A DNA stretch of 64,000 bases. Source: UBA4582 sp038106185 (lineage in GTDB: Bacteria; Pseudomonadota; Gammaproteobacteria; Pseudomonadales; Azotimanducaceae). The notes under the pieces are model-generated. The model was not told the origin of the DNA. It did not search any database and saw only the letters and a list, made by a program, of their open reading frames with translations. The DNA lies in assembly GCA_038106185.1 (NCBI GenBank), contig JAYODE010000002.1, positions 166,448 through 230,447 of the forward strand, read 5' to 3'. Positions 33,540-41,877 of this stretch are shown one piece after another. Both the position numbers and the translations under genes were made by a program. Numbering within the stretch: position 1 is the first letter of the stretch; every line of letters begins with the position of its first letter.

Positions 33540-36146
33540 ATGATGAAAAAAGATCCATTTCAACAACGAGAGGCGCGAAATTATGCGCAACCCATCGCGA
33601 GTCGAGAACATATTCTCGCTTGCATGGAGCAGTTTGGTGAGCCCATGGGCTTTAAAGCACTGGCGAAAACCCTGTCTCTGGAAGCGGACAGTCAGCTTGA
33701 AGCCCTGCAAAATCGGCTCAGGGCCATGGTTCGAGACGGGCAGCTGATAGTCGATCGACGCAGTATCTTTGCCATTGCCAGCAAGATGGAGTTGATTACT
33801 GGCAAGGTCTCTGCGCATCCTGACGGGTATGGTTTTCTCGTCACGCCAAAGGGTGAAGAGGACGTGTTTCTCTCTGAGCGTGAGATGCACAAGGTTTTTC
33901 ATGGCGACATAGCGCAGGTGAGAGTCGCCGGGAAAGATCGACGCGGACGTCTGCAGGGCGATATCGTCGAGGTGATTGAGCGTAATACTGATCGATTGGT
34001 AGGACGAATATTCCACGAAGGCACCCTGTGCTTCGTTGAGCCGCTGAATAACCGCATTAATTTCGACATACTGCTGCCGAAAGCTAATGTGGCGCAGCAA
34101 CCGGAAGGTCAGATTGTTGTCGTCAAGGTATTAGAGCACCCCAAGGGGCATGGGCATGTGACTGCCGAGATCGTCGAGGTCATGGGCGAACAGCTGACGC
34201 CTGACATGGAAGTTGGAATTGCCCTGCGAAATCACGACATTCCGGTTGACTGGTCTGCGGAGGTTCTGCAGTTGGTCGACCGAATGCCAAGTCAGGTTCG
34301 AGACAAGGATCTGGCTGGTCGCAAAGACCTTCGAGACCTGCCGTTCGTGACGATTGATGGTGAAGACGCGCGGGATTTTGATGACGCGGTACTCTGCGAG
34401 CCACGATCTCGCGGTGGTTGGCAGCTGCGGGTTGCCATCGCTGACGTCGCCCATTATGTGGAAGTCGGCTCGGCTCTAGATCAGGCGGCATATGCCCGTG
34501 GTACCTCGGTCTACTTTCCGCAATATGTCGTCCCCATGCTGCCAGAAAAACTCTCCAACGGCCTTTGTTCGCTTAATCCCTATGTGGACCGACTGGTGAT
34601 AGTCTGCGATATGCAGATTTCTGCTAAGGGTCGTGTTACTGCTTATAAATTCTATGAGGCGGTAATTCGTTCTGCGGCCCGTCTGACTTATACGGATGTG
34701 GCTCGTCAAATTAATGCGCCCGGCGACGAGTTTGATCATCCTGAGCTGATACCGAAGCTGATGGATTTACGAAATTTGTTTGATGTTCTCATGGACCAGC
34801 GACAGGCACGGGGCGCTCTCGAATTCGAATCAACCGAGCTACAATTTTTCTTTGACGACAAAGGCAGTGTCAACGCTATTGAACCCCGTAGTCGTAACAT
34901 CGCCCACCGTATTATTGAAGAGTGCATGCTCTGCGCCAATGTCTGTGCCGCGCGATTTATTGTCAAGCATGGTAAGCCAGGTCTGTTTCGTGTGCATGAA
35001 CCACCTTCTCTGGAGAAGGTTGAGTTACTCCGTGGCTTTCTCAGTCGCTTCAATGTCACGTTGGAAGATGGCGAGAACCCGTCGACTCAAGATTACCAGC
35101 AGGTTATCGCTCAATTGCGAGAGAAGAAAAACAGTCATGTGTTGCAAATGGCTTTGTTGCGCTCTATGAATCAGGCCGTTTATCAGCCCGAAAACAAGGG
35201 CCATTTTGGTCTGGGCTACAAAGAATACGCGCACTTCACTTCGCCAATCCGGCGCTACCCAGATTTGCTGATGCATCGTCTGATCAAGAGTGTGATCCAT
35301 AGCCGAACGCTGAGCGACTGGGTCTTGCGTTTTGGTCAGCCCGCGAAGGCCAGCTACTATCCTTATGAGCGCCTCGAAGTACTGGCGTTGGGTGAGCACA
35401 CGTCTTTTGCAGAGCGTCGCGCGGACGCGGCGGTCTATGAGGTGCTGGAATGGATTAAGTGTGACTACATGAGCGATCGAGTTGGGGACATTCACGATGG
35501 CGTGATCACCGGCGTTGCCAAATTCGGCTTTTTCGTTGAATTAGTTGACGTGTTTGTTGAGGGTTTAGTGCATGTCAGCACCCTGGCGGGTGACTACTAT
35601 CAATATGATCAGGAAAGTCAAATGCTAGTCGGTGAGCGGACGGGTATGAGCTATGGTATGGGAGATATAGTGAGTGTCCAGGTGGCGCGAGTGAATGTCA
35701 CCGAGCGTAAAATGGACTTCGAGCTAATCTCTCATGAGCCGCTGATACGTCGCCGTCATGCGCCCAAACCGCAAGTGAGTCGCGCCACACGGTCTCGAGG
35801 GAAAGCGGCGGCCAAGTCGAGTAAGGTCCATGCTGGAAAGTCGGGGGTAAAGGCTAAAGTTAAACCCAATACGCCAGTGCTCGATCAGCTGCAGGTCAAG
35901 AAACAGCGCCCAACAAATGGAAAGGTCAAGGCAAAGGGAAAAGGAAAGATAAAGGGAAAAGGAAAGATAAAAGGAGAGGCAAAAGATCAGTCGGCGCCAG
36001 CGACCAGCGCTAAGTCGAAAGCTGAATCCAAATCTGGCTTAAAGCCTGGTTCAAAAACAAATAAATCCAAGGCTCAGTCTAAACCCGCAGTAGAAGCGTT
36101 GTTTGCCCAAAAAGCCAAGATCGACAAGATGGGGCGCCGCGCATGA
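33540..36146 (+). CDS. rnr: Ribonuclease R
   Basis: RNase R is a processive 3'-5' exoribonuclease that degrades structured RNA and acts in rRNA quality control. The 868-residue protein has an N-terminal helix-turn-helix region, two cold-shock domains, the RNB catalytic domain with DGEDARDFDDAV metal-binding aspartates and SPIRRYPDLLMHR, an S1 domain (about 645-725), and a roughly 140-residue lysine-rich tail. That tail includes an exact repeat of KGKGKI encoded by an 18-bp DNA duplication. Basic tails occur in the family, and this one is long. The stop overlaps the rlmB start in ATGA. It is divergent from tRNA-Leu. Confidence 0.97.
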   Translation: MMKKDPFQQREARNYAQPIASREHILACMEQFGEPMGFKALAKTLSLEADSQLEALQNRLRAMVRDGQLIVDRRSIFAIASKMELITGKVSAHPDGYGFLVTPKGEEDVFLSEREMHKVFHGDIAQVRVAGKDRRGRLQGDIVEVIERNTDRLVGRIFHEGTLCFVEPLNNRINFDILLPKANVAQQPEGQIVVVKVLEHPKGHGHVTAEIVEVMGEQLTPDMEVGIALRNHDIPVDWSAEVLQLVDRMPSQVRDKDLAGRKDLRDLPFVTIDGEDARDFDDAVLCEPRSRGGWQLRVAIADVAHYVEVGSALDQAAYARGTSVYFPQYVVPMLPEKLSNGLCSLNPYVDRLVIVCDMQISAKGRVTAYKFYEAVIRSAARLTYTDVARQINAPGDEFDHPELIPKLMDLRNLFDVLMDQRQARGALEFESTELQFFFDDKGSVNAIEPRSRNIAHRIIEECMLCANVCAARFIVKHGKPGLFRVHEPPSLEKVELLRGFLSRFNVTLEDGENPSTQDYQQVIAQLREKKNSHVLQMALLRSMNQAVYQPENKGHFGLGYKEYAHFTSPIRRYPDLLMHRLIKSVIHSRTLSDWVLRFGQPAKASYYPYERLEVLALGEHTSFAERRADAAVYEVLEWIKCDYMSDRVGDIHDGVITGVAKFGFFVELVDVFVEGLVHVSTLAGDYYQYDQESQMLVGERTGMSYGMGDIVSVQVARVNVTERKMDFELISHEPLIRRRHAPKPQVSRATRSRGKAAAKSSKVHAGKSGVKAKVKPNTPVLDQLQVKKQRPTNGKVKAKGKGKIKGKGKIKGEAKDQSAPATSAKSKAESKSGLKPGSKTNKSKAQSKPAVEALFAQKAKIDKMGRRA
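35933..35968. repeat. Exact 18-bp duplication inside rnr tail
   Basis: AAAGGGAAAAGGAAAGAT at 35933-35950 is repeated at 35951-35968. In frame it encodes two copies of KGKGKI in the basic tail of RNase R. Confidence 0.9.
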
Positions 36147-36937
36147 AAGAAGCCCCCTTGAACGATGTGTTGTTCGGTATTAATGCCGTGGAAAGCCGGT
36201 TGCGGGTCGGAAAGCAGGGTGTCAAATCGCTCCTGGTGCGTGAAGGCCAGATGTCGCGGCGAATTGAGACCCTGGTTGAGCTGGCTGAAGCAGCAGCTAT
36301 ACCCGTAGAAAGAGTGACTGACAGATTGTTGACCGAGATGACCAGCATCAGTCATCAGGGCGTGGCGCTGAACGTAGCGCCACTGCAGATGCTGGGTGAA
36401 AAGGCGTTAGACACTATCCTGGAAAGGCATTCGAACCACCTGTTGCTGCTGATATTAGATGGTGTCACAGATCCAAGAAACTTTGGCGCCTGCCTGCGCA
36501 GTGCCGCGACCCTGGGCGTTCATGGGGTCATTGTCCCAAAGGATAACAGCGCGCCTTTAACGGCTGCGGCGGCGAAAACAGCCTCCGGAGGCGCTTCGAT
36601 CGTGCCTGTCGTGCAGGTTGTGAATCTCGCGCGTTGTATTGAGCAGCTGAAACAGCGGGGGATCTGGATTGTCGGGACCTTGCTGGAAGCCGAGAAAGCG
36701 CTCGATCAAGTCGATCTGACAGGTAATGTGGCGATTGTGATGGGCTCGGAAGAACGTGGAATGCGTGATCGAACGAAAAAGTCCTGCGATTACCTGGTAA
36801 ATATTCCGATGCCATTCGCAAGCTTGGGCTTTAACGTCTCGGTAGCAACTGGTATTTGCCTGTATGAAGCCACTCGGCAACGCCAGTCTCTACACCTGCC
36901 AGGAACCGCTGCCACCCTCTCTGCCGCTGAAAAATAG
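36143..36937 (+). CDS. rlmB: 23S rRNA (guanosine-2'-O-)-methyltransferase RlmB
   Basis: RlmB methylates Gm2251 in the P-loop of 23S rRNA. This 264-residue SpoU-type SPOUT enzyme has an N-terminal substrate-binding domain (about 1-90) and a knotted catalytic domain with LDGVTDPRNFGACLRSA, MGSEERGMR and IPMPFASLGFNVSVATGI (motifs 1-3). Its ATG overlaps the rnr stop (ATGA at 36143-36146), so it is cotranslated with rnr, the usual arrangement. Confidence 0.97.
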   Translation: MKEAPLNDVLFGINAVESRLRVGKQGVKSLLVREGQMSRRIETLVELAEAAAIPVERVTDRLLTEMTSISHQGVALNVAPLQMLGEKALDTILERHSNHLLLLILDGVTDPRNFGACLRSAATLGVHGVIVPKDNSAPLTAAAAKTASGGASIVPVVQVVNLARCIEQLKQRGIWIVGTLLEAEKALDQVDLTGNVAIVMGSEERGMRDRTKKSCDYLVNIPMPFASLGFNVSVATGICLYEATRQRQSLHLPGTAATLSAAEK

Positions 36938-36987
36938 GCTGCGCCAGCGGCGTTCTGTTTAGCGCGAACAATAAAGTCGATCAGGGT

Positions 36988-37016
36988 TTGAATTTTGAGT
37001 TGTCTGTGGCTACAAT
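36988..37016 (+). promoter_or_regulatory. Sigma70 promoter of the rpsF operon
   Basis: TTGAAT (36988-36993) and TACAAT (37011-37016) are 17 bp apart, with a G/C-rich discriminator after. It lies 78 bp upstream of rpsF, giving a leader of about 70 nt. Confidence 0.8.
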
Positions 37017-37037
37017 GCGCCCCCCAGTTTTCTCCTT

Positions 37038-37071
37038 GCTTCACCGCCGCGGCCTACGCGTGCTGGGAAGC
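37038..37071 (+). promoter_or_regulatory. Possible S6:S18 autoregulatory leader hairpin
   Basis: GCTTC (37038-37042) pairs with GAAGC (37067-37071), enclosing an ACCG-containing internal bulge and an inner CGCG/CGCG stem with a 5-nt loop. In many bacteria an rpsF leader hairpin with a CCG bulge binds the S6:S18 complex to repress the operon. Position and the CCG bulge fit, but the fold is drawn by eye. Confidence 0.4.
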
Positions 37072-37093
37072 ATTAACCCGAAAGGAGTCTTGA

Positions 37094-37522
37094 ATGAGAC
37101 ATTATGAGATAGTGTTTCTGGTTCATCCTGATCAAAGCGAGCAGGTGCCAGGAATGATAGAGCGTTACTCTACCATGATTACCGATGGTGGTGGTCAGGT
37201 TCACCGTATCGAGGATTGGGGGCGTCGTCAGTTAGCCTATCCAATCAACAAAATCCACAAAGCCCACTACGCGCTCATGAATGTCGAATGCGGCAAAGAA
37301 GTGCTTGAGGAACTGAATACCGCTTTCCGCTTTAACGATGCTGTTTTGCGCAATCTGATCATGATCCGTAAAGGTCCAGAGACGGAAGACTCTTGCATCA
37401 TGAAAATCGAGCGCGAAAGCCGCGAGCGAAAAGAACGAGACGATGTACCCGCACCTCGCGTTGCCGAGGCTGTCGTTGATGTCGACGATGTCGACGATGC
37501 CGATTTAGAAGAACTGGAATAA
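37094..37522 (+). CDS. rpsF: 30S ribosomal protein S6
   Basis: S6 binds S18 in the 30S platform. The first 100 residues are standard (MRHYEIVFLVHPDQS to IRKGPETE). The tail, about 40 residues, is unusually acidic at its end (VDVDDVDDADLEELE). It is encoded partly by a 9-bp tandem duplication, GTCGACGAT at 37481-37489 and 37490-37498. Acidic S6 tails occur in E. coli, where RimK adds further glutamates. ATG 37094 follows AAAGGAG. rpsR starts 12 bp after the stop. Confidence 0.97.
   Translation: MRHYEIVFLVHPDQSEQVPGMIERYSTMITDGGGQVHRIEDWGRRQLAYPINKIHKAHYALMNVECGKEVLEELNTAFRFNDAVLRNLIMIRKGPETEDSCIMKIERESRERKERDDVPAPRVAEAVVDVDDVDDADLEELE
37481..37498. repeat. 9-bp tandem duplication in the rpsF 3' end
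   Basis: GTCGACGAT occurs at 37481-37489 and 37490-37498, encoding VDD-VDD in the acidic tail of S6. Confidence 0.9.
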
Positions 37523-37534
37523 CCGGAGAACCTC

Positions 37535-37762
37535 ATGTCACGATTTTATCGAAGAAGAAAGTTTTGCCGGTTTACTGCTGAAGGCGTCACAGAGATCGAT
37601 TACAAAGATATCGAAATGCTCAAGCAATATGTTTCTGAGACCGGCAAGATCGTTCCAAGCCGTATCACTGGCACTAAGGCAAGATACCAGCGGCAATTGG
37701 CGAAGGCGGTAAAACGCGCTCGCTATCTGGCCTTGATACCTTTTACTGATGGGCATAAGTAA
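37535..37762 (+). CDS. rpsR: 30S ribosomal protein S18
   Basis: S18 is the obligate S6 partner in the 30S subunit. The 75-residue protein has the expected YRRRKFCRF start, DYKDIEMLKQYVSETGKIVPSRITGT core and KRARYLALIPF end. It has a single cysteine in FCRF and no zinc ribbon. A CGGAGAA ribosome binding site precedes the ATG. It lies within the rpsF operon. Confidence 0.98.
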   Translation: MSRFYRRRKFCRFTAEGVTEIDYKDIEMLKQYVSETGKIVPSRITGTKARYQRQLAKAVKRARYLALIPFTDGHK

Positions 37763-37783
37763 TTAGCTGCGAGTCGCAAATCT

Positions 37784-37816
37784 CCCGCTAAATACCCGCT
37801 AACTTCCCGCTCAATA
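37784..37816. repeat. 11-bp tandem array, three units, between rpsR and DUF2232 gene
   Basis: CCCGCTAAATA (37784-37794), CCCGCTAACTT (37795-37805) and CCCGCTCAATA (37806-37816) repeat at exact 11-bp period. The array ends directly at the CGGAGAG ribosome binding site of the next gene, so it lies inside the operon transcript. Confidence 0.8.
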
Positions 37817-37831
37817 CGGAGAGAATTTAGC

Positions 37832-38692
37832 ATGCGTGGCTTGGCTGAATTTGTTATGCGAGGCCGGCTTCAGGCAATCGGTGCCTGTGTAGGGCTGGCA
37901 CTGTTGCCATTCGGCCACTGGTTGAGTGCTGCAGTGGTGTGTCTGGTGCTGCTACGCAGAGGTGTCAGTGAGGGCTTGGTGCTGCTGTTGTTAGCCAGCG
38001 TCCCACTCACTGTTCTGTATGTTACGACCGGTGACCCTGGCCCCTTGATGGGACTTATGGGAATGACATGCCTGGCGTCGATTTTGCGCAGCACGCAATC
38101 CTGGTCGATGGTGTTAGGTGCAGCGGTGATGGTTGCAGGCGCCAGTAGCCTCATGTTTGAGCGTCTGGTTGCAGAAGATTTGACCAAGCTGGTGGATTGG
38201 TATCTGGCGTTTACCGCCGATGCAGGTGGGCAGCAAGAGGTAACGGCCGAGGCACAAGGTTTAGCGCGCCAGGTCATTATGGGTTTGTTTGCGATGGGTC
38301 AGGCCTATGCCATGATCAGTTTTCTGGTTCTGGCAAGATGGTGGCAAAGTCAGCTTTACAATCCTGGCGGATTGCGGGCAGAGTTCCATCAGTTGCGTTT
38401 GCCCATACCTTTAGCCGCCGTGATTGTCCTGTTACTGGTGGTGTGTGTCTTGGTGGGTACGCCTCAAGCGCTGCGCTGGGTACCATTGTTGACGGTGCCT
38501 TTGGTGATGGCAGCGATTGGTTTGGTGCATTGGTTCGTGGCCTTGAAGGGTTTGTCCGGGCATTGGCTCGGAGGTTTTTATGTACTGTTGATAGTGATGT
38601 ATCAGCTTGTTTCGCCGTTGTTGGCATCGCTGGCACTGATGGATAGCTGGTTTGAATTGAGAAAGAAATTTCGATCTGATCGAGAGGGGTAA
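37832..38692 (+). CDS. DUF2232-like polytopic membrane protein
   Basis: This 286-residue protein has about eight hydrophobic segments, and no catalytic motif is apparent. A DUF2232-type membrane protein sits between rpsR and rplI in Pseudomonas and its relatives, and this one matches in position, size and topology. The function is unknown. ATG 37832 follows GGAGAG. It lies 4 bp from rplI, so it is in the ribosomal protein operon. Confidence 0.75.
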   Translation: MRGLAEFVMRGRLQAIGACVGLALLPFGHWLSAAVVCLVLLRRGVSEGLVLLLLASVPLTVLYVTTGDPGPLMGLMGMTCLASILRSTQSWSMVLGAAVMVAGASSLMFERLVAEDLTKLVDWYLAFTADAGGQQEVTAEAQGLARQVIMGLFAMGQAYAMISFLVLARWWQSQLYNPGGLRAEFHQLRLPIPLAAVIVLLLVVCVLVGTPQALRWVPLLTVPLVMAAIGLVHWFVALKGLSGHWLGGFYVLLIVMYQLVSPLLASLALMDSWFELRKKFRSDREG

Positions 38693-38695
38693 GAT

Positions 38696-39145
38696 ATGGA
38701 AGTTATTTTGTTAGAGCGTGTTGCGAACCTGGGTAATCTGGGTGATAAAGTCAACGTGAAATCTGGCTACGGGCGAAACTACCTGATGCCACAAAAGAAA
38801 GCCGTACCAGCGACGAAAGAAAATGTTGCGTCTTTTGAAGTTCGACGAATTGAGCTGCAGAAGCTGGCTGACGAAAAGTTGGCGGAATGCCGTGCTCGTG
38901 GCGAGAAAATCAGCGCATTGGAAGTGACGCTCACCGCGAAGGCGGGCGATGAGGGCAAGTTGTTTGGCTCTATCACTGTTCGCGACATAGTGGATGCGGT
39001 TTCGGCCCTGGGCATTGAACTTGAGAAAAGCGAAGTGCGCATGCCAGAAGGTCCGATCCGTGATCTGGGTGAGCATGAAGTGGACATTCACCTGCACACA
39101 GAGGTTAATGTGAAGCTCAAAGTGGGTGTTATCGCCGAAGTCTGA
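38696..39145 (+). CDS. rplI: 50S ribosomal protein L9
   Basis: L9 binds 23S rRNA near the L1 stalk and helps keep reading frame. The 149-residue protein has the conserved N-terminal MEVILLERVANLGNLGD and VKSGYGRNYLMPQ, a long connecting helix and a C-terminal domain with GKLFGSIT. The length matches E. coli exactly. It is followed by 200 bp containing an imperfect long hairpin (GATCCC 39156-39161 with GGGATC 39208-39213) without a T-run. Confidence 0.98.
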   Translation: MEVILLERVANLGNLGDKVNVKSGYGRNYLMPQKKAVPATKENVASFEVRRIELQKLADEKLAECRARGEKISALEVTLTAKAGDEGKLFGSITVRDIVDAVSALGIELEKSEVRMPEGPIRDLGEHEVDIHLHTEVNVKLKVGVIAEV

Positions 39146-39281
39146 CCTATGCCATGATCCCGGCCCGGCCAACCGCTAAGCGATTGGACAGGTCGATTGT
39201 TGGGCTTGGGATCACGCTGCGTCAGGGGTGGCGTCTGAAAGAGTGGGGTCTTGTTTGAGAGACTTCCGGTATGTTTTGCTC

Positions 39282-39316
39282 TTGAAAGTTTTTTTTCGCA
39301 GGATAGGCTATCCTGC
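39282..39316 (+). promoter_or_regulatory. Candidate -35 and 8-bp-arm palindrome upstream of dnaB
   Basis: TTGAAA at 39282-39287 resembles a -35 box. The palindrome GCAGGATA-GGC-TATCCTGC (39298-39316) overlaps where the -10 would be (TAGGCT or TATCCT). The arrangement suits an operator overlapping a promoter, but neither factor nor start site is known. dnaB begins 30 bp downstream. Confidence 0.45.
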
Positions 39317-39345
39317 CTGGTACAACCTTCAGCGCGGCGACACTT

Positions 39346-40722
39346 TTGGCTATAGCAATCGACGACATCAATACCGCGAACCTCAAGGTCCCGCCTCATT
39401 CCCTTGAGGCTGAGCGTTCGGTGCTCGGGGGTCTCATGCTTGACGAGCAGGCCTTTGACCATATTTCCGGACTGGTGACCGCCGATGACTTCTATCGTAG
39501 CGATCACCGCGTCATCTTTCGCTGTATGGAAAGCATGGTAGAGCAGAACAAACCGCTGGATATCATTACGATTTCTGAGGCGCTGAGCGCCGTTAATGAG
39601 CTCAGCAACGTGGGGGGTATCGCCTACTTATCTGACCTTGCCAACAGTATCCCTACGACCTCAAATATCCGCGCCTATGCCACCATAGTTGTTGAGCGAG
39701 CAACCGTTCGCAAGCTGATCTCGGTCGCCCACGAAATCGCCGACAGCGGCTTTAATCCCGATGGTCGAGACAGTGCAACGCTTATTGATCTGGCAGAATC
39801 CAAAGTCTTTCAAATCGGTGATTCTCGTCCCAGCACCGGTGGCCCTCAAACGGTTCGCAGCGTATTGACCAAGGCTGTCGAGCGGATCGATGAGCTGTTC
39901 CAGACGAAAGGCGCTCTGACGGGCCTTAGTACCGGTTTTCGGGACATCGATGATATGACCATGGGTCTGCAGAAGGGTGATCTGGTGATTGTGGCGGGTC
40001 GACCTTCGATGGGAAAAACCAGTTTTGCGATGAATATCGCTGAAAATGCGGCCATTGCCGGAGATAAACCCGTGCTGGTGTTCAGTATGGAAATGCCAGC
40101 CGATTCATTGATCATGCGAATGTTGTCATCGCTTGGACGAATCGATCAGTCAAAAATTCGAAGTGGGCAATTGAGCGACGAAGATTGGCCAAGGCTGACA
40201 TCAGCGGTCACTTTGTTAAACGACAAGCCCTTGTTTATAGACGACACAGCGGCTCTATCGCCCACAGAGATTCGTTCTCGAAGCCGTCGAATTGCTCGAG
40301 AACACGGTCCCATCGGGTTGATCGTGGTGGATTATTTACAGTTAATGCAGGTGACGGGTGGCTCGGAAAATCGCGCGACTGAAATCTCTGAAATCTCTCG
40401 AGGACTCAAGGGTATCGCGAAGGAGTTTGAATGCCCGTTGATTGCACTGTCACAATTAAATCGAGGCTTGGAGCAGCGACCTGACAAACGCCCGATCATG
40501 TCTGACCTTCGAGAGTCTGGCGCGATTGAGCAGGATGCTGATGTCATTTTGGCGATCTATCGCGATGAGGTTTATCACGAAGATGCGGAAAAAGGGGTTG
40601 CCGAGGCGATTATTCTAAAACAGCGAAATGGACCCATTGGTCGAAAAAAACTCGCATTTATTGGCCAATACACCAAGTTTGAGGATTTGGCTCAAGGCTA
40701 TGATGACTATATGTACGAGTAG
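39346..40722 (+). CDS. dnaB: Replicative DNA helicase
   Basis: DnaB is the hexameric 5'-3' helicase of the replication fork. The N-terminal domain (PHSLEAERSVLGGLMLD) binds primase; after a linker, the RecA-like C-terminal domain has Walker A GRPSMGKTS, FSMEMPADSL and LIVVDYLQLM. There is no intein. The only plausible start is TTG 39346, with a weak ribosome binding site. The 458-residue length is typical. alr follows 40 bp downstream. Confidence 0.97.
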   Translation: MAIAIDDINTANLKVPPHSLEAERSVLGGLMLDEQAFDHISGLVTADDFYRSDHRVIFRCMESMVEQNKPLDIITISEALSAVNELSNVGGIAYLSDLANSIPTTSNIRAYATIVVERATVRKLISVAHEIADSGFNPDGRDSATLIDLAESKVFQIGDSRPSTGGPQTVRSVLTKAVERIDELFQTKGALTGLSTGFRDIDDMTMGLQKGDLVIVAGRPSMGKTSFAMNIAENAAIAGDKPVLVFSMEMPADSLIMRMLSSLGRIDQSKIRSGQLSDEDWPRLTSAVTLLNDKPLFIDDTAALSPTEIRSRSRRIAREHGPIGLIVVDYLQLMQVTGGSENRATEISEISRGLKGIAKEFECPLIALSQLNRGLEQRPDKRPIMSDLRESGAIEQDADVILAIYRDEVYHEDAEKGVAEAIILKQRNGPIGRKKLAFIGQYTKFEDLAQGYDDYMYE

Positions 40723-40762
40723 TCTGGGTGTGTCCTTCAATTGATGCAGGTCGCTGACCAAC

Positions 40763-41818
40763 ATGAGTAGTATTCCAATCGCGAAAATCCATTTGCGCGC
40801 GATCCAGCATAATCTGGATTTAGCCCGTAGCCGGGCACCCGGCAGTCATTTATTGGCGATGGTGAAAGGCAATGCCTATGGCCATGGCGTACTGGAATTA
40901 GCCCCTCGACTTCAAGGCGTTGATGCCTTTGGAGTGGCTCGAGTAGATGAGGGCCAGCGATTGCGCGCTCTGGGTGTTAAGCAGCCCATTGTCGTCTTGC
41001 ATGGTTTTAATGATCGACAGGAACTCGAGGCCTGCCGAAAAGATGCATTAACACCGACCCTGCATAGTCCGCATCAGGTGGACTTGCTGTCGATGCACCA
41101 AGGTCAAGACTTACCGGTTTGGCTCAAGCTCGACACTGGGATGCATCGACTCGGATTGTCACCTGCTGACTTTAAGGCCATCATCGCCCGCCGTGTTTGC
41201 AATGTAACCTGCATCATGAGCCATTTGGCGAACTCCGATCAGCTTGGACATCCCTTAAATGAAGCCCAGCTTGCGTTATTTGAAGCCCTGACAAAGGACT
41301 TGGGCATACCTCGCAGTCTGGCAAATTCAGGAGCTATTCTGACTTGGCCGAGTAGCCATTTTGAATGGATTCGTCCCGGGATCATGCTCTATGGTTGCTC
41401 GCCATTTGGTGATGATGCCACGAGTGGTCTGCAGCCGGCGATGACACTGACGGCACCGGTGCTTGCCGTGCACAGAGTAGCGGCTGGTGACGCCATAGGC
41501 TATGGCGGCATCTGGCGCGCACCGAAAAGTACTCGAATAGCGGTATTGGGTATCGGCTATGCGGATGGCTACCCGAGAGAAGTCCCGGCGCAGATGCCAG
41601 TGTGGATTGCCGGTCAGCGACGGCCGATTGTCGGTCGAGTGTCGATGGATACTCTGATGGTCGATATCGGCGATTTGGAGGTCGCGCCAAATGAGCGCGC
41701 AGAGATGTGGGGGCGGTCACTGCCCGTGGAAGAGTTAGCGGTACTGATGGGTACCATCGGCTATACATTACTGTCTCGACTCACGCCGCGTGTGCATCGT
41801 GAGCTGAGCGATGAGTGA
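40763..41818 (+). CDS. alr: Alanine racemase
   Basis: Alr interconverts L- and D-alanine for peptidoglycan. The PLP-binding lysine is K35 in MVKGNAYGHG, in the TIM-barrel N-terminal domain; the C-terminal beta domain contains the catalytic tyrosine region AIGYGGIWRAP. The 351-residue length is typical. Its position after dnaB is conserved in gammaproteobacteria. Whether it is the biosynthetic (Alr) or catabolic (DadX) form is not distinguishable by motif; synteny with dnaB supports Alr. Confidence 0.95.
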   Translation: MSSIPIAKIHLRAIQHNLDLARSRAPGSHLLAMVKGNAYGHGVLELAPRLQGVDAFGVARVDEGQRLRALGVKQPIVVLHGFNDRQELEACRKDALTPTLHSPHQVDLLSMHQGQDLPVWLKLDTGMHRLGLSPADFKAIIARRVCNVTCIMSHLANSDQLGHPLNEAQLALFEALTKDLGIPRSLANSGAILTWPSSHFEWIRPGIMLYGCSPFGDDATSGLQPAMTLTAPVLAVHRVAAGDAIGYGGIWRAPKSTRIAVLGIGYADGYPREVPAQMPVWIAGQRRPIVGRVSMDTLMVDIGDLEVAPNERAEMWGRSLPVEELAVLMGTIGYTLLSRLTPRVHRELSDE

Positions 41819-41877
41819 GTACTTACAACTCTTGCAGGCAATGCTAAACCCTTGAATTGACAATAGAGACGGCATCG

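Noticed and set aside
39156..39213. Intrinsic terminator after rplI
   Set aside because: The stem is long but imperfect, and no T-run follows; left as an unassigned hairpin.
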